A stretch of 64,000 nucleotides of DNA from Modestobacter sp. DSM 44400. GTDB lineage: Bacteria; Actinomycetota; Actinomycetes; Mycobacteriales; Geodermatophilaceae. The first letter of the stretch is position 1, and every line of letters starts with the position of its first letter. Below the pieces are notes generated by a model that saw nothing but the letters and a program-made list of their open reading frames with translations, was not told the origin of the DNA and did no database searches. A program made the position numbers and the translations under genes. The stretch spans positions 1 to 64,000 of the forward strand of contig NZ_FNOZ01000004.1 of the NCBI RefSeq assembly GCF_900107175.1, read 5' to 3'. Shown here piece after piece: positions 43,152-55,543 of this stretch.

Positions 43152-43570
43152 TGCGCACGATGCTCAAGTCCAAGATCCACCGGGCGACGGTCACCCAGGC
43201 CGACCTGCACTACGTCGGGTCGGTGACCATCGACGAGGATTTGCTCGACGCTGCGGACCTGCTGTCCGGTGAGCAGGTGGCGATCGTCGACGTCACCAAT
43301 GGCGCCCGGCTGGAGACGTACGTCATCCCCGGCGAGCGGGGCAGCGGCGTGATCGGCATCAACGGCGCCGCCGCGCACCTGGTGCACCCCGGCGACCTGG
43401 TGATCATGATCAGCTACGGGCAGATGGACGAGTCCGAGGCGAAGAGCTACCTGCCGCGGGTGGTGCACGTCGACGGCGACAATCGCATCGTCGAGCTGGG
43501 CGCCGACCCGGCGGCGCCGTCCCCGGGCGTGCTCGGGCAGGTCCGCGGCGACGTCGTAGAGCCGCGGTGA
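43148..43570 (+). CDS. panD: Aspartate 1-decarboxylase precursor
   Basis: A 140-residue proenzyme making beta-alanine. Self-cleavage at Gly-Ser in [17 protein letters not shown] produces the pyruvoyl cofactor. [18 protein letters not shown] and [20 protein letters not shown] are family motifs. The C-terminal extension is typical of actinobacterial PanD. Coupled by overlaps to panC (ATGA) and nadB (GTGA), so pantothenate and NAD genes share one transcript and compete for the same substrate, aspartate. Confidence 0.96.
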   Translation: MMRTMLKSKIHRATVTQADLHYVGSVTIDEDLLDAADLLSGEQVAIVDVTNGARLETYVIPGERGSGVIGINGAAAHLVHPGDLVIMISYGQMDESEAKSYLPRVVHVDGDNRIVELGADPAAPSPGVLGQVRGDVVEPR

Positions 43571-45237
43571 CGACGCTGGCGGCGGCTCCTTGCACCGGGC
43601 TGCCGGTGCGCCTGGCCGCTCCGACACCGGGTTGGGAGCTGACCGCCGACGCCTGCGTCGTCGGCTCCGGCGTCGCCGGGCTCTGCGTGGCCCTCCGCGC
43701 CCGGGCGGCCGGACTGTCGGTTGCCGTGGTCACCAAGGTGCAGGTGGACGACGGGTCCACCCGCTGGGCGCAGGGTGGCATCGCCGCCGTGCTGGGCGCC
43801 GCCGACACCTCGGCCGCGCACGCCCGGGACACCGAGGTGGCCGGTGTCGGGCTGTGCGACCCCGCGGCCGTACACGCCCTGGTCACCGAGGGCCCCCAGC
43901 GGCTGCACCAGCTGATCAGCTGGGGCGCGGCCTTCGACCGGGACGACGCCGGTGCCCTGCTGCTCACCCGGGAAGGCGGGCACTCCACCGACCGGATCGT
44001 GCACGCCGGCGGCGACGCGACCGGCGCGGAGGTGCAGCGAACGCTGCGCGAGGCGGTCGCCGCCTGTGGCATCACGCTGGTCGAGCACGCGATGGTCCTC
44101 GACCTGCTCACCGATGCCGCCGGCCGGGCGGCGGGCGTCACGCTGCACGTACTGGGGGAGGGCAGTGCGGACGGCGTCGGCGCCGTCCGGGCCCGCGCCG
44201 TCGTGCTGGCCACCGGCGGTATGGGCCAGGTGTACGCCGCGACGACGAACCCGTCGGTCTCCACCGGCGATGGCGTGGCGCTCGGCCTGCGCGCCGGCGC
44301 GGTCGCCACCGACCTGGAGTTCGTCCAGTTCCACCCCACCGCCCTCTACCTGGGGCCCGACGTTGGCGGCCAGCAGCCGCTGGTCTCCGAGGCGCTGCGC
44401 GGTGAGGGCGCGGTGCTCCGGGACGCCGCGGGGGAGCGGTTCATGACCGGCGTGCACCCGCTGGCCGAGCTGGCCCCCCGGGACGTGGTCGCCAAGGCCA
44501 TCACCCGGGTACAGCTGCGCGACGGAATCGACCACGTCTGGCTCGACGCCCGCGAGGTTTCCGGCCTGGCCGAGCGCTTTCCGATGATCATCGCCCGCTG
44601 TCGGGAGGCCGGCATCGACCCGGTCACCGAGCTGGTCCCGGTCACCCCGGCCGCGCACTACGCCTCCGGCGGGCTGGCCACCGACCTCGCCGGGCGCACC
44701 ACGGTCCCCGGGCTGTACGCCTGCGGCGAGGTCGCCTGCACCGGCGTGCACGGCGCCAACCGGCTGGCCTCGAACTCCCTGCTGGAGGGGCTGGTCTTCG
44801 CCGGGCGCATCGGCGCGGCGCTGGCCCGCGACCTGCCGGTGCTGTCGGCCGCCGTCCCGGGGCCGGCCGTGCCGGTCGGGCTGCTGGACCCGGCCGTGCG
44901 CAGCGAGCTCACCGCCACCATGTCGGCCTCGGTGGGCGCGCTGCGCACCGGCGCGGGCCTGGCAGAGGCGACCGTCCGGCTGGGCGGGCTCGCCGGCTGG
45001 AGCGGAGACGTCGCCCCAGGTGTGGCCGGCTGGGAGGCGACCGACCTGCTCACCGTGGCAACGGCGTTGACCGCGGCGGCCGTCGAGCGGCGCGAGACCC
45101 GGGGGTGCCACTGGCGGGAGGACCACCCCGACGCCGAGGACGCCTGGCGGGTGCACCTGGACGTCCGGCTGGACGCCGCGGGGTGCGTCGGGCTGACCCG
45201 CCGCCCGGTGGACGAGCCGGTGGCGGTGACCTGGTGA
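43567..45237 (+). CDS. nadB: L-aspartate oxidase
   Basis: A 556-residue flavoprotein oxidising aspartate to iminoaspartate, the first step of de novo NAD synthesis. FAD motif [30 protein letters not shown]-type loop ([16 protein letters not shown]), FVQFHPTAL, and the active-site [15 protein letters not shown] and [19 protein letters not shown] are all present. nadA, usually adjacent, is not in this window. GTG start overlaps panD; the stop overlaps nadC. Confidence 0.95.
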   Translation: MTTLAAAPCTGLPVRLAAPTPGWELTADACVVGSGVAGLCVALRARAAGLSVAVVTKVQVDDGSTRWAQGGIAAVLGAADTSAAHARDTEVAGVGLCDPAAVHALVTEGPQRLHQLISWGAAFDRDDAGALLLTREGGHSTDRIVHAGGDATGAEVQRTLREAVAACGITLVEHAMVLDLLTDAAGRAAGVTLHVLGEGSADGVGAVRARAVVLATGGMGQVYAATTNPSVSTGDGVALGLRAGAVATDLEFVQFHPTALYLGPDVGGQQPLVSEALRGEGAVLRDAAGERFMTGVHPLAELAPRDVVAKAITRVQLRDGIDHVWLDAREVSGLAERFPMIIARCREAGIDPVTELVPVTPAAHYASGGLATDLAGRTTVPGLYACGEVACTGVHGANRLASNSLLEGLVFAGRIGAALARDLPVLSAAVPGPAVPVGLLDPAVRSELTATMSASVGALRTGAGLAEATVRLGGLAGWSGDVAPGVAGWEATDLLTVATALTAAAVERRETRGCHWREDHPDAEDAWRVHLDVRLDAAGCVGLTRRPVDEPVAVTW

Positions 45238-46175
45238 GCGGGAACCCGGAAAGCACCGCGGATCCGACCTCCCTGACCGGCACCGGGCTGGACGAGGCGT
45301 GGGTGATCACGCTGGTCGAGCGCACCCTGGCCGAGGACCTCACCGGCGGCACGCCGCTGCCGGCCGACCCGGCGGCAGCGGTCGCGCTGGACGTGACGAG
45401 CGCGGCGACCATCCCGGCCGACCAGGTCGGCACCGCGGACCTGGTCGCGCGCGCTCCCGGTGTAGTGGCCGGCCTGCCGCTGGCCGCCCGGGTGATCGTC
45501 CGACTGGCGCCCGACGCCACGCTGACCGCCGTGGCGGCCGACGGCGACCGGGTCGGGCGCGGCGACGTCCTGCTCACCGTCACCGGCCCGGTGCGGGCCC
45601 TGCTGGCCGCCGAGCGGAGCGCGCTGAACATCGCCAGCCGGGCCAGCGGCATCGCCACCGCCACCCGTGCCTGGGTGGACGCCGTCGCCGGCACGGGCGC
45701 GATCGTGCTGGACACCCGCAAGACCACCCCGGGACTGCGCCCGCTGGAGAAGTACGCGGTGCGCTGCGGCGGCGGCTCGAACAAGCGCATGGGCCTGTAC
45801 GACGTGGCGATGATCAAGGACAACCACGTCGCCGCCGCGGGGTCCGTGGCCGCCGCCGTGGCGCTGGTGCGCGAGCGGGCGCCCCAGGTGGCGGTGCAGG
45901 TCGAGGTGGACGAGGTGGCCCAGGCCCGCGAGGCGGTCGACGCCGGGGCGGACTTCCTGCTCTGCGACAACATGACGCCCGACCAACTGCGGGCCGTGGT
46001 CGCCGAGGTGGGCGACGTCGTGGAGCTCGAGGCCACCGGCGGGCTGACCCTCGCCGTGGCCCGGGCGGTCGCCGAGACCGGCGTCGACCACCTGTCGGTC
46101 GGGGCACTCACCCATTCCGCGCCGATCCTCGACCTCGCCCTGGATCTGCGCATCTCAGACCTGCGGCAGGACTGA
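45234..46175 (+). CDS. nadC: Nicotinate-nucleotide pyrophosphorylase (carboxylating)
   Basis: A 313-residue enzyme converting quinolinate and PRPP to nicotinate mononucleotide. ERSALNIASRASGIATATRA, VLDTRKTTPGLRPLEKYAVR (T-R-K-T-T-P), MIKDNHVAAAGS and ADFLLCDNM are signature motifs. The N-terminal ~20 residues are a Ser/Thr-rich extension. It follows nadB by GTGA overlap and precedes coaX by 3 bp. Confidence 0.95.
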   Translation: MSGNPESTADPTSLTGTGLDEAWVITLVERTLAEDLTGGTPLPADPAAAVALDVTSAATIPADQVGTADLVARAPGVVAGLPLAARVIVRLAPDATLTAVAADGDRVGRGDVLLTVTGPVRALLAAERSALNIASRASGIATATRAWVDAVAGTGAIVLDTRKTTPGLRPLEKYAVRCGGGSNKRMGLYDVAMIKDNHVAAAGSVAAAVALVRERAPQVAVQVEVDEVAQAREAVDAGADFLLCDNMTPDQLRAVVAEVGDVVELEATGGLTLAVARAVAETGVDHLSVGALTHSAPILDLALDLRISDLRQD

Positions 46176-46178
46176 CCG

Positions 46179-46979
46179 GTGCTGCTCACCGTGGATGTCG
46201 GCAACAGCCAGACCGTGCTGGCCACCTTCGCCGGCGAGCGCCGGGTCGACTGCTGGCGGGTCACCACCTCCCCGCGGGCCACCACCGACGAGCTGCACAT
46301 GCTCTGGCGCGGCCTGCTCCGCGACACCGAGGTCACCGGGGTGTCGGCCTGCTCCACCGTGCCCGCGCTGCTGCCAGCGATGCGCCAGCTGCTGGACCGG
46401 CTCGCCGTCCCGGTGACGTTGATCGGGCCCGGGGTCCGCTCGGGGGTCCCGCTGCACGTCGACAACCCGCGCGAGGTCGGCGCCGACCGGGTGGTCACCG
46501 CGCTCGCCGCCCACGAGTTCTTCGGGACCGACTCCACCGGCAGTGCTCGGCCGGTCGTCGTCGTCGACTTCGGCACCTCGACCAACGTCGACGCCGTCGG
46601 GCCGGCCGGCCAGTTCCTCGGCGGGGCGCTGGCCCCGGGCGTGGAGGTCAGCCTGGAGGCGCTGGCCAACCGGGCGGCTCAGCTGCGCTCGGTGGAGCTG
46701 ACCGTGCCCCCGCAGGCCATCGGCAAGAACACCGTCGCCGCGCTGCAGTCCGGCCTGGTGCTGGGCTTCGCCGGGCTCGTCGACGGCCTGGTCGGCCGGA
46801 TTGCCGGCGAGCTGGTGGAGCAGTTCGGCACCGCGCCGCTGGTGGTGGCCACCGGCGGACTGCACCGGCTGGTGGTCGACAGCTGCCGAACCATCGCTGA
46901 GCGGGAGCCCGACCTCACCGTGCACGGACTGCGGCTGGCGTTCGAACGGCACCAGTCCAGCGGTGGGTCCCATCGATGA
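46179..46979 (+). CDS. coaX: Type III pantothenate kinase
   Basis: A 266-residue ASKHA-fold kinase from GTG 46179 that phosphorylates pantothenate, the first step from vitamin B5 to Co[17 protein letters not shown] (phosphate 1), [29 protein letters not shown] (phosphate 2) and [20 protein letters not shown] are diagnostic; [11 protein letters not shown] is the adenosine motif. It needs a monovalent cation in characterised homologues. It closes the panC-panD-nadB-nadC-coaX operon before lysS. Confidence 0.94.
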   Translation: MLLTVDVGNSQTVLATFAGERRVDCWRVTTSPRATTDELHMLWRGLLRDTEVTGVSACSTVPALLPAMRQLLDRLAVPVTLIGPGVRSGVPLHVDNPREVGADRVVTALAAHEFFGTDSTGSARPVVVVDFGTSTNVDAVGPAGQFLGGALAPGVEVSLEALANRAAQLRSVELTVPPQAIGKNTVAALQSGLVLGFAGLVDGLVGRIAGELVEQFGTAPLVVATGGLHRLVVDSCRTIAEREPDLTVHGLRLAFERHQSSGGSHR

Positions 46980-47016
46980 ACAGCGGCCCCGGCACCGGCC
47001 CGTAGTCTCCGTGCCG

Positions 47017-48603
47017 ATGACTGAGGAACCGCACCCGTCCGACGACAGCCCTGGGAGCATCGCAGCGAGGAACGAGCGAGGAGCGGACCAGGGCGCGGAG
47101 CCGGGCCAGAGCGCCGGCCCCCCCGACGACGAACTCCCCGAGCAGCTGCGCGTCCGCCGGGCCAAGCTGGACCGGCTGCGGGAGGCCGGCGTCGACCCCT
47201 ACCCGGTCGGTGTGGCGCGGACGGCCTCGCTGGCCGACGTGCGGGCCACCCACCCCGACCTAGAGCCGGACACGCTGACCGGTGCGCAGGTCGGCGTCAC
47301 CGGCCGGGTGATCTTCTCGCGCAACACCGGCAAGCTGTGCTTCGCGACGCTGCGCGAGGGCGACACCGAACTGCAGGTCATGCTCTCGGTCGACCGGGTC
47401 GGCGACGAGCGGCTGGCCGAGTGGAAGTCCGACGTCGACCTCGGTGACCACGTGCTGGTCACCGGCGCGGTCGGGACGTCGCGGCGCGGAGAGTTGTCGG
47501 TGTTCGCCGACTCCTGGCAGTTGGCCGCCAAGGCACTGCGGCCGCTGCCGGTGGCGCACAAGCCGATGAGCGAGGAGCTGCGGGTCCGCCGCCGTTACGT
47601 CGACCTCATCGTGCGCGACGAGGCGCGCCGCACGGTGCACCAGCGGGCCACGGTGATGCGCACGCTCCGTTCCGGGCTGGCCGCACGGCAGTTCCTCGAG
47701 GTAGAGACGCCGATGTTGCAGACCGTGCACGGCGGTGCTGCGGCGCGGCCGTTCCGCACGCACATGAACGCGTTCGACCTGGATCTCTACCTGCGCATTG
47801 CGCCGGAACTGTTCCTGAAGCGGTGCATCGTCGGTGGACTGGACCGGGTGTTCGAGGTGAACCGCAACTTCCGCAACGAGGGAGCGGACTCGACGCACTC
47901 CCCGGAGTTCGCGATGCTGGAGGCCTACGCCGCGTACTGGGATTACCAGGGAATGGCCAGGTTGACGCAGGAAGTCATCCAGGAGTGTTCCACGGCGCTG
48001 TTCGGCGACCACGTGGCGCGCCACCACGACGGCACGGAACTGGATCTCTCGGGGGAGTGGCCGCAGGTCCCGCTCTACACCGCGGTCTCCGAGGCGGTCG
48101 GTGAGGAGGTCACCCCGCGGACCCCGGTGGAGCAGCTGCGGGCGCTGGCCGAGCGGCACGACGTGGGCGTGGACCCGGCCTGGCTGCCGGGCAGGGTCGT
48201 GGAGGAGCTCTTCGAGACGCTGGTGCAGGACACGCTGCAGAGCCCCACGTTCGTCATCGACTACCCGGTGGACACCTCGCCGCTCACCCGGGCGCACCGC
48301 TCAGTGCCCGGGGTGGCGGAGAAGTGGGACCTCTACATCGCCGGGACCGAGCGCGCGACCGCCTACTCCGAGCTCGTCGACCCGGTCGTCCAGCGGGAGC
48401 GTTTCCAGGCCCAGGCGCTGCTGGCCGCGGCGGGTGACCCGGAGGCCATGGTGCTGGACGAGGACTTCCTCGAGGCACTGGAGTACGGCATGCCACCCAC
48501 CGGTGGCATGGGGATGGGCATCGACCGCTTGATGATGACACTCACCGGACTCGGCATCCGGGAGACGATTCTGTTCCCCCTGGTGCGGCCGCTCCACCAA
48601 TAG
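47017..48603 (+). CDS. lysS: Lysyl-tRNA synthetase, class II
   Basis: A 528-residue enzyme with an N-terminal OB fold ([20 protein letters not shown]) and class II motifs: motif 1 near [19 protein letters not shown], motif 2 [20 protein letters not shown], motif 3 [15 protein letters not shown]. The first ~45 residues are acidic and atypical; residues about 13-24 ([12 protein letters not shown]) are encoded by a fragment of a dispersed repeat (47055-47087). The ATG at 47017 is 37 bp after coaX. A terminator hairpin follows the stop. Confidence 0.95.
   Translation: MTEEPHPSDDSPGSIAARNERGADQGAEPGQSAGPPDDELPEQLRVRRAKLDRLREAGVDPYPVGVARTASLADVRATHPDLEPDTLTGAQVGVTGRVIFSRNTGKLCFATLREGDTELQVMLSVDRVGDERLAEWKSDVDLGDHVLVTGAVGTSRRGELSVFADSWQLAAKALRPLPVAHKPMSEELRVRRRYVDLIVRDEARRTVHQRATVMRTLRSGLAARQFLEVETPMLQTVHGGAAARPFRTHMNAFDLDLYLRIAPELFLKRCIVGGLDRVFEVNRNFRNEGADSTHSPEFAMLEAYAAYWDYQGMARLTQEVIQECSTALFGDHVARHHDGTELDLSGEWPQVPLYTAVSEAVGEEVTPRTPVEQLRALAERHDVGVDPAWLPGRVVEELFETLVQDTLQSPTFVIDYPVDTSPLTRAHRSVPGVAEKWDLYIAGTERATAYSELVDPVVQRERFQAQALLAAAGDPEAMVLDEDFLEALEYGMPPTGGMGMGIDRLMMTLTGLGIRETILFPLVRPLHQ
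47055..47087 (+). repeat. Fragment of dispersed repeat inside lysS
   Basis: GAGCATCGCAGCGAGGAACG and GAGCGAGGAGCGGA match the block at 32300-32335, with internal shortening. It is in frame with lysS and lies before the conserved enzyme body. Confidence 0.6.
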
Positions 48604-48607
48604 CTCA

Positions 48608-48639
48608 CCCACTCGGGGGGCGACTCCCCGCCGAGCGGG
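48608..48639 (+). terminator. Terminator after lysS
   Basis: CCCACTCGGGGGG-CGAC-TCCCCGCCGAGCGGG forms a long, slightly bulged stem four bases after the lysS stop (one G-U pair in the outer stem). No T-run. Confidence 0.6.
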
Positions 48640-48745
48640 TCGAATTCGCACAATTGCGGCAACATGTGGTGCAATGGTCCCGAGACGCATGGGGGCATGC
48701 AATTCCCACGGTCCACATCCCCGCAGCAACAGGAGTGAGCAGACA

Positions 48746-49099
48746 ATGGCACGCAAGGTCCAGGTGATCCTGAGCGACGACCTCGACGACAGCATCTCCG
48801 CTGACGAGACGGTCACCTTCGCCCTCGACGGGACGACGTACGAGATCGACCTGTCGGAGAAGAACGCCTCGGAGATGCGCGACGTCCTCGGCAAGTACGT
48901 CTCCGCGGCCCGCAAGGTGAGCAGCCGTGGCACCCGGGCCTCGGGGGCCGGTCGCTCCCGCGCCACCGGCGGCGGTGGCCGGATGGACCGTGAGCAGGCC
49001 GGCGCGATCCGTGACTGGGCCCGCAAGAACGGCCACGAGGTCAGCGACCGGGGTCGCATCCCGGCCAGCGTCGTCGAGGCCTTCGAGGCCGCGCACTGA
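48746..49099 (+). CDS. lsr2: Nucleoid-associated protein Lsr2
   Basis: A 117-residue H-NS-like protein that bridges and silences AT-rich, often horizontally acquired DNA. The N-terminal dimerisation domain ([20 protein letters not shown]) and the C-terminal DNA-binding motif ([19 protein letters not shown], with RGR as AT-hook-like minor-groove contact) are intact. An AGGAG lies upstream of ATG 48746. Upstream DNA (48640-48745) is visibly richer in A/T than its surroundings (AATTCGCACAATTGC), consistent with autoregulation. The lysS-lsr2-clpC order is the actinobacterial standard. Confidence 0.96.
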   Translation: MARKVQVILSDDLDDSISADETVTFALDGTTYEIDLSEKNASEMRDVLGKYVSAARKVSSRGTRASGAGRSRATGGGGRMDREQAGAIRDWARKNGHEVSDRGRIPASVVEAFEAAH

Positions 49100-49104
49100 A
49101 GAAG

Positions 49105-49158
49105 GACCCCCTCGCCCCCAGCACTCGCGAGCTCGTGCTGGGCCCCTGCGAGGGGGCC
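49105..49158 (+). terminator. Terminator after lsr2 (GAAGGACCCC type)
   Basis: CCCCCTCGC (49107-49115) pairs with GCGAGGGGG (49148-49156), with an inner stem CCCAGCAC/GTGCTGGG (49117-49124 with 49135-49142). The GAAGGACCCC lead also appears near other gene ends in this window. Confidence 0.7.
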
Positions 49159-49178
49159 GTTCCAGCACCGCACCGCAC

Positions 49179-49213
49179 GACGGCCCGGCTCCCCACTCGG
49201 GAGCCGGGCCGTC
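49179..49213 (+). terminator. Second, perfect 15-bp hairpin upstream of clpC
   Basis: GACGGCCCGGCTCCC and GGGAGCCGGGCCGTC flank the loop CACTC. This tandem hairpin insulates clpC from lsr2 transcription. The remaining 227 bp to the clpC start must hold its promoter; I see no certain ClgR or HspR site. Confidence 0.7.
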
Positions 49214-49440
49214 TCGCGTCCGCTGTCGGCGTAACGGGGGCGGAACAGCACTCCTGTGGCGGGAGTTGGAGCAGACGAGCCACTCGCCGTTCTCGCAGTC
49301 CTGTGTGGGCGCCAGTCGCGTGGTGCGAACTACAGTGGAACGACCGGTGCCCAGCGCGCCGACGAACGTCGGGTGTCCACCGTCCCCTGCGAAGGGGGCA
49401 CGAGCACAGCAGGTCCAGCCGGGCAGAGGAGAAACAGCAG

Positions 49441-51981
<2,541 letters not shown>

Positions 51982-51995
51982 CCTGAGGTCCTCCT

Positions 51996-52042
51996 GACAG
52001 GGGCCGCCCTCCGTTCGAACGCGAGCGGAAGGCGGCCGCTGT
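51996..52042 (+). terminator. Terminator after clpC
   Basis: GACAGGGGCCGCCCTCCG and CGGAAGGCGGCCGCTGTC form a long imperfect stem around TTCGAACGCGAG, 15 bases after the clpC stop. Confidence 0.65.
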
Positions 52043-52143
52043 CGTCTCCCCGTCCCCGGGATCAGGTCACTCGAACTCAGGGGCCACCCCCCGGTCGGCC
52101 GGCCACCAGGTAGGTCCCCTCCCCGTGGGGTAGAACCTGGTGC

Positions 52144-52350
52144 ATGGCCCGCGGTGACCACCCGATGCGGACGCCGGTCTACGGCGGTCTGCTCATCGCG
52201 GCGGCCATGATCGGCGCCACCCTCGTGGTCTACGCCGGCGCCGGCCTGCCCGGCTGGTTGCACGTCGCGCTGCTGGTGCTCGCCTTGATCGCGGCGCTCG
52301 CCGGGTGGCTGATGACCTTCCGCGACCTCAGTGGCACCCGCCGGCGCTGA
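52144..52350 (+). CDS. Small two-helix membrane protein
   Basis: A 68-residue protein with two hydrophobic helices (about 13-31 and 38-57) and a basic C-terminus (SGTRRR). ATG 52144 lies between clpC and the convergent mutY. No family recognised. Composition and helix layout support a real inner-membrane protein. Confidence 0.6.
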   Translation: MARGDHPMRTPVYGGLLIAAAMIGATLVVYAGAGLPGWLHVALLVLALIAALAGWLMTFRDLSGTRRR

Positions 52351-52371
52351 ACCCGCCGCCGCCCCGCCGAC

Positions 52372-52397
52372 CCGGCCAGAGTGGCCACAATGGCCGG
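52372..52397. terminator. Convergent hairpin with TGGCCA core
   Basis: CCGGCCA (52372-52378) and TGGCCGG (52391-52397) flank GAGTGGCCACAA. It lies between the ends of the convergent small membrane gene and mutY and can serve both. Confidence 0.55.
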
Positions 52398-52412
52398 AGG
52401 ACCGCGGTGTGC

Positions 52413-53330
52413 TCAGTCGGGGAGGGCGAAGCGGCCGTCCTCGGTCTGCACTACCAGGCCGTCGACGAGCAGGGAGTCCACACAGCGGGCCCGCTGGACG
52501 TCGTCGGTCCAGACCGCGGCCAGCTCCGCCGCGGCCTCCGGCCCGGCGGCCGTCCGCAGGACGTCGAGCAGCCGGCCGCGCACCTGCCGGTCGGTCCCCG
52601 CGAAGCGTTGCACCCGCCGAGGTGGTCCCTCGTACGCGGGGCTGCCGGCCAGTCGCCAGGCGCAGCGGTCGCGCACCGGGCACACGCCGCACCGCGGGGT
52701 ACCCGCGACGCAGACCAGCGCGCCGAGCTCCATGACGGCGACGGAGAACCGCACCGCCCGGTCGTGATCCACCGGCGCCAGGACGGCGACGTCGGTCAGG
52801 TCCGTGGCCCGGGCCGGCGCCGCCTCGGCCCGGCCGTGCACCAGCCGCGCGACCACCCGGCGCACGTTGGTGTCGACCACCGGCTGACGCTGCCCGTGGC
52901 CGAAGCAGGCCACCGCCCGGGCGGTGTACGTGCCGATCCCCGGCAGCGCCTCCAGCTCGGCGACGTCGGCCGGCACCCGCCCGGCGTGCTGCGCGGTGAT
53001 CGCCACCGCGGCCTCGCGCAGCCGCAGCGCTCGCCGGGGGTACCCCAGTTTCCCCCAGGCACGGATCACCTCGGCCGGGCTGGCGGCCGCCAGGGCCGCA
53101 GCTTGCGGCCAGCGGGCCAGCCACTCCCGCCAGACCGGCTCGACCCGGTTGACCGGCGTCTGCTGGAGCATCACTTCGCTGACCAGCACGGCCCACGGGT
53201 CGGTGCCCGGCGCCCGCCAGGGCAGGTCCCGGGCTGCGCCGGCGTACCAGTCGACGATCGTGTCGCCCACTTCGGCGTCTCCGCCGTCCGGGGCGTCGTC
53301 GTGGGCGGGGGAGGGCTGGCTCATCGCCAC
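52413..53330 (-). CDS. mutY: A/G-specific adenine glycosylase
   Basis: A 305-residue base-excision repair enzyme that removes A opposite 8-oxoG. EVMLQQTPVNRVEPVWREWL is the MutY signature, LPGIGTYTARAVACF the helix-hairpin-helix, PVVDTNVRRVVARL contains the catalytic Asp, and CVAGTPRCGVCPVRDRCAW the four [4Fe-4S] cysteines. The C-terminal MutT-like 8-oxoG domain is absent, as in mycobacterial MutY. GTG 53330 or ATG 53324 start. Confidence 0.93.
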   Translation of the reverse strand: MAMSQPSPAHDDAPDGGDAEVGDTIVDWYAGAARDLPWRAPGTDPWAVLVSEVMLQQTPVNRVEPVWREWLARWPQAAALAAASPAEVIRAWGKLGYPRRALRLREAAVAITAQHAGRVPADVAELEALPGIGTYTARAVACFGHGQRQPVVDTNVRRVVARLVHGRAEAAPARATDLTDVAVLAPVDHDRAVRFSVAVMELGALVCVAGTPRCGVCPVRDRCAWRLAGSPAYEGPPRRVQRFAGTDRQVRGRLLDVLRTAAGPEAAAELAAVWTDDVQRARCVDSLLVDGLVVQTEDGRFALPD

Positions 53331-53487
53331 GAGTGTCCCCGACGCGACGCGTGCCGGAGCCGGGGACCCGCTGGTCGCTGCTGCGGGCCGGGCGCGCCCG
53401 GCCCGATGTGACGGATCAGTTCGCGCGGCGGGTGTGTCGTGGCGTGGCGTGCCGTGGCCGAGCCCTGCGACGGTTAGCGTCCTGGAC

Positions 53488-54192
53488 GTGCTGCACCCGG
53501 TCGGCCCCCAGCCCGCCGCCGTTTACTGGCGGCGCCGTGCGGTGCTGCTCGGATTGGTCGTGGCCGTGCTGGTCGGCGGTGGCTGGCTGGCCGTCGCGGC
53601 GGCGACCGGGCCGGGGAGCGACACCTCGGTGGCGGCCGCGGCCACCCGCGAGGCCGGCTCGTCCGCGGCGACGCCGTCCCTGGAGCAGGTGGTGCCCTCG
53701 CTGGCCGCCGTCCAGGTGCCCACGCCGGCCCCGAGCTCGACCCCGGCGCCGGTCCCGGACACCACGCCGGCGCCACCGGCGGCGCCGGCGCTGGTCGACG
53801 GCGGACCGTGCACCGACGACATGATCAGCGTCGATGTGCGACCCAGCGCGCCGACCGTCGCCGTGGGGGACAAACCCACGCTCGTGCTGGTCGTCACGAA
53901 CACCTCACCGGTGTCGTGCACCCGGGCGCTGGACAAGGGGCTGCAGGAGATCGTGCTGCTCGACGGCGGTGGCGGGCGCGTGTGGGGCAGCAACGACTGC
54001 TTCCCGGAGTCCAGCTCCGACGTCCGCCCCCTGCCTGCCGGTCAGGCGGTCGACTTCCCGATCATTTGGGGCGGGCTCACCAGCGAGCCGACCTGCACCG
54101 CTCCCCGGGTCGCCCCAGCACCGGGCACGTATGTGCTGCGCGGCCGGCTGGACACCAAGCTCAGCGCCGACGCCGCCCTCAACCTCACCTGA
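53488..54192 (+). CDS. Membrane-anchored secreted protein of unknown function
   Basis: A 234-residue protein from GTG 53488: one N-terminal signal-anchor (AVLLGLVVAVLVGGGWLAVA), a Pro/Ala/Thr-rich linker (PAPSSTPAPVPDTTPAPPAA), and an extracytoplasmic domain with Ig-like beta character and four cysteines (GPCTDDMI, SCTRAL, NDCFPE, PTCTAP) likely forming disulfides. It occupies the Rv3587c position beside disA, a conserved membrane protein of unknown function. Confidence 0.7.
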   Translation: MLHPVGPQPAAVYWRRRAVLLGLVVAVLVGGGWLAVAAATGPGSDTSVAAAATREAGSSAATPSLEQVVPSLAAVQVPTPAPSSTPAPVPDTTPAPPAAPALVDGGPCTDDMISVDVRPSAPTVAVGDKPTLVLVVTNTSPVSCTRALDKGLQEIVLLDGGGGRVWGSNDCFPESSSDVRPLPAGQAVDFPIIWGGLTSEPTCTAPRVAPAPGTYVLRGRLDTKLSADAALNLT

Positions 54193-54196
54193 TCGG

Positions 54197-54247
54197 CCCC
54201 CTGCAGGGTCCCACCGTGAGCTTGCGAGCGGTGGGGGCGGGGGGTCC
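54197..54247. terminator. Bidirectional terminator (GAAGGACC type)
   Basis: CCCACCG (54210-54216) and CGGTGGG (54229-54235) form the inner stem, extended by C-runs and G-runs outside. On the minus strand it begins GAAGGACCCC directly after disA. It lies between convergent genes. Confidence 0.65.
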
Positions 54248-54248
54248 T

Positions 54249-55331
54249 TCAACTGTAGCGGTCGAGGATCGAGGTCTCGGCCAGCCGGGACAGTCCTTCG
54301 CGGATGCCTCGGGCCCTCGCCTCGCCGACGCCCTCGACGGCCAGCAGGTCTTCGATGGTGGCGGCCAGCAGCTTCTGCAGGCCGCCGAAGTGGGTCACCA
54401 GGCGGTCGATGATGCCGGCGGGCAGCCGGGGGACCCGGGCGAGCAACCGGTAGCCCCGCGGGCTGACCGGGGAGTCCAGTGCGTCCGGGGAGGTCGGCAG
54501 ACCGTAGCAACGGGCGACGGCGGACAGGTCCAGCAGCTCGGTGGCCGTGAGTGCCCGCAGGTCGGACAGCACCTCCTCGCCCGACCGGGTGCGCCGGCCG
54601 CCGGGGAGGTAGTCGCGGACCAGCAGGCCGCGGTCCTCCTCGACCCCGGCGAGCATCTCGTCGAGCTGCAGGGCCAGCAGCCGGCCGTCGGTGCCGAGCT
54701 CGACGACGAAGCCCTCGATCTCGTCGGCGATCCGCCGGACCATCTCCAGGCGCTGGCTGACGCTCATCGCGTCGCGCACGGTGACCAGGTCCTCGATCTC
54801 CAATGCCGACAGTGTGCTGGCGACCTCGTCGAGCCGGAGCTTGTACCGCTCCAGGGCGGCCAGCGCCTGGTTGGCCCGCGCGAGGATCGTCGTGGGGTGC
54901 TCGAGGGTGTAGCGGCGCCCGGCGACGTAGACGGAGATGATGTGCATCGACTGGCTGACCGAGATCACCGGGAACCCGGTCTGCAGCGCCACCCGCTCGG
55001 CGGTGCGGTGCCGGGTGCCGGACTCCTCGGTCGGGATGGTCGGGTCGGGCATCAGGTGCACGCCGGCGCGCACGATCCGGGACCCGTCGTAGGAGACGAT
55101 CACCGCGCCGTCCATCTTGGCCAACTCGCGCAGCCGGGTGGCCGACAGGGCGACGTCCAGGGCGAAGCCGCCCGTGCACAGGGACTCGACCACCCGGTCG
55201 TAGCCGAGCACGATCAGCGCGCCGGTGCGACCGGCCAGGATCCGCTCGAGTCCGTCCCGCAGGGCCGTGCCGGGGGCGATCCGGCCGAGCAGTTCCCGCA
55301 GCGCGGCCTCTGGGTCCACAGCGGGGGGCAC
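54249..55331 (-). CDS. disA: DNA integrity scanning protein DisA (diadenylate cyclase)
   Basis: A 360-residue protein from GTG 55331 (AGGAG upstream). The N-terminal DAC domain has [18 protein letters not shown] (DGA motif) and [20 protein letters not shown] (RHR motif), which make c-di-AMP from two ATP. The C-terminus carries helix-hairpin-helix DNA-binding repeats ([18 protein letters not shown]). It scans DNA and lowers c-di-AMP at branched structures. Adjacent to radA, which modulates DisA in Bacillus and mycobacteria. Confidence 0.95.
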   Translation of the reverse strand: MPPAVDPEAALRELLGRIAPGTALRDGLERILAGRTGALIVLGYDRVVESLCTGGFALDVALSATRLRELAKMDGAVIVSYDGSRIVRAGVHLMPDPTIPTEESGTRHRTAERVALQTGFPVISVSQSMHIISVYVAGRRYTLEHPTTILARANQALAALERYKLRLDEVASTLSALEIEDLVTVRDAMSVSQRLEMVRRIADEIEGFVVELGTDGRLLALQLDEMLAGVEEDRGLLVRDYLPGGRRTRSGEEVLSDLRALTATELLDLSAVARCYGLPTSPDALDSPVSPRGYRLLARVPRLPAGIIDRLVTHFGGLQKLLAATIEDLLAVEGVGEARARGIREGLSRLAETSILDRYS

Positions 55332-55442
55332 GAGCGCTCCTGACGGTCGGGCGGTACGGCGGCTGATCCTACGTGGCGTGGTCGGGGATGGCGTGACCTC
55401 GGGTGGGGTGCGCCGACGGCCGGCGCGTTCCGGCAGCACGGG

Positions 55443-55528
55443 TCGCCTCCGCGGGCGCTCCGCTCCTCGCCCGCGGGCGCTCCGCTCCTCGCTCGCTGGC
55501 GCTCGCTGCGATGCTCACGCCCTGTCGG
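55443..55528 (-). repeat. Dispersed GAGCGAGGAGCGGAGCG repeat, inverted copy
   Basis: The reverse complement (CGACAGGGCGTGAGCATCGC and following AGCGAGCG...GAGCGAGGAGCGGAGCG) matches 32288-32340 almost exactly, and it again carries a second partial unit (GAGGAGCGGAGCGCCCGCG twice). It fills most of the radA-disA spacer. Confidence 0.8.
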
Positions 55529-55543
55529 CTCTCGCCGGTGGGG

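Noticed and set aside
43148-43570. Riboswitch or leader control between panC and panD
   Set aside because: The genes overlap by four bases, leaving no room for a leader.
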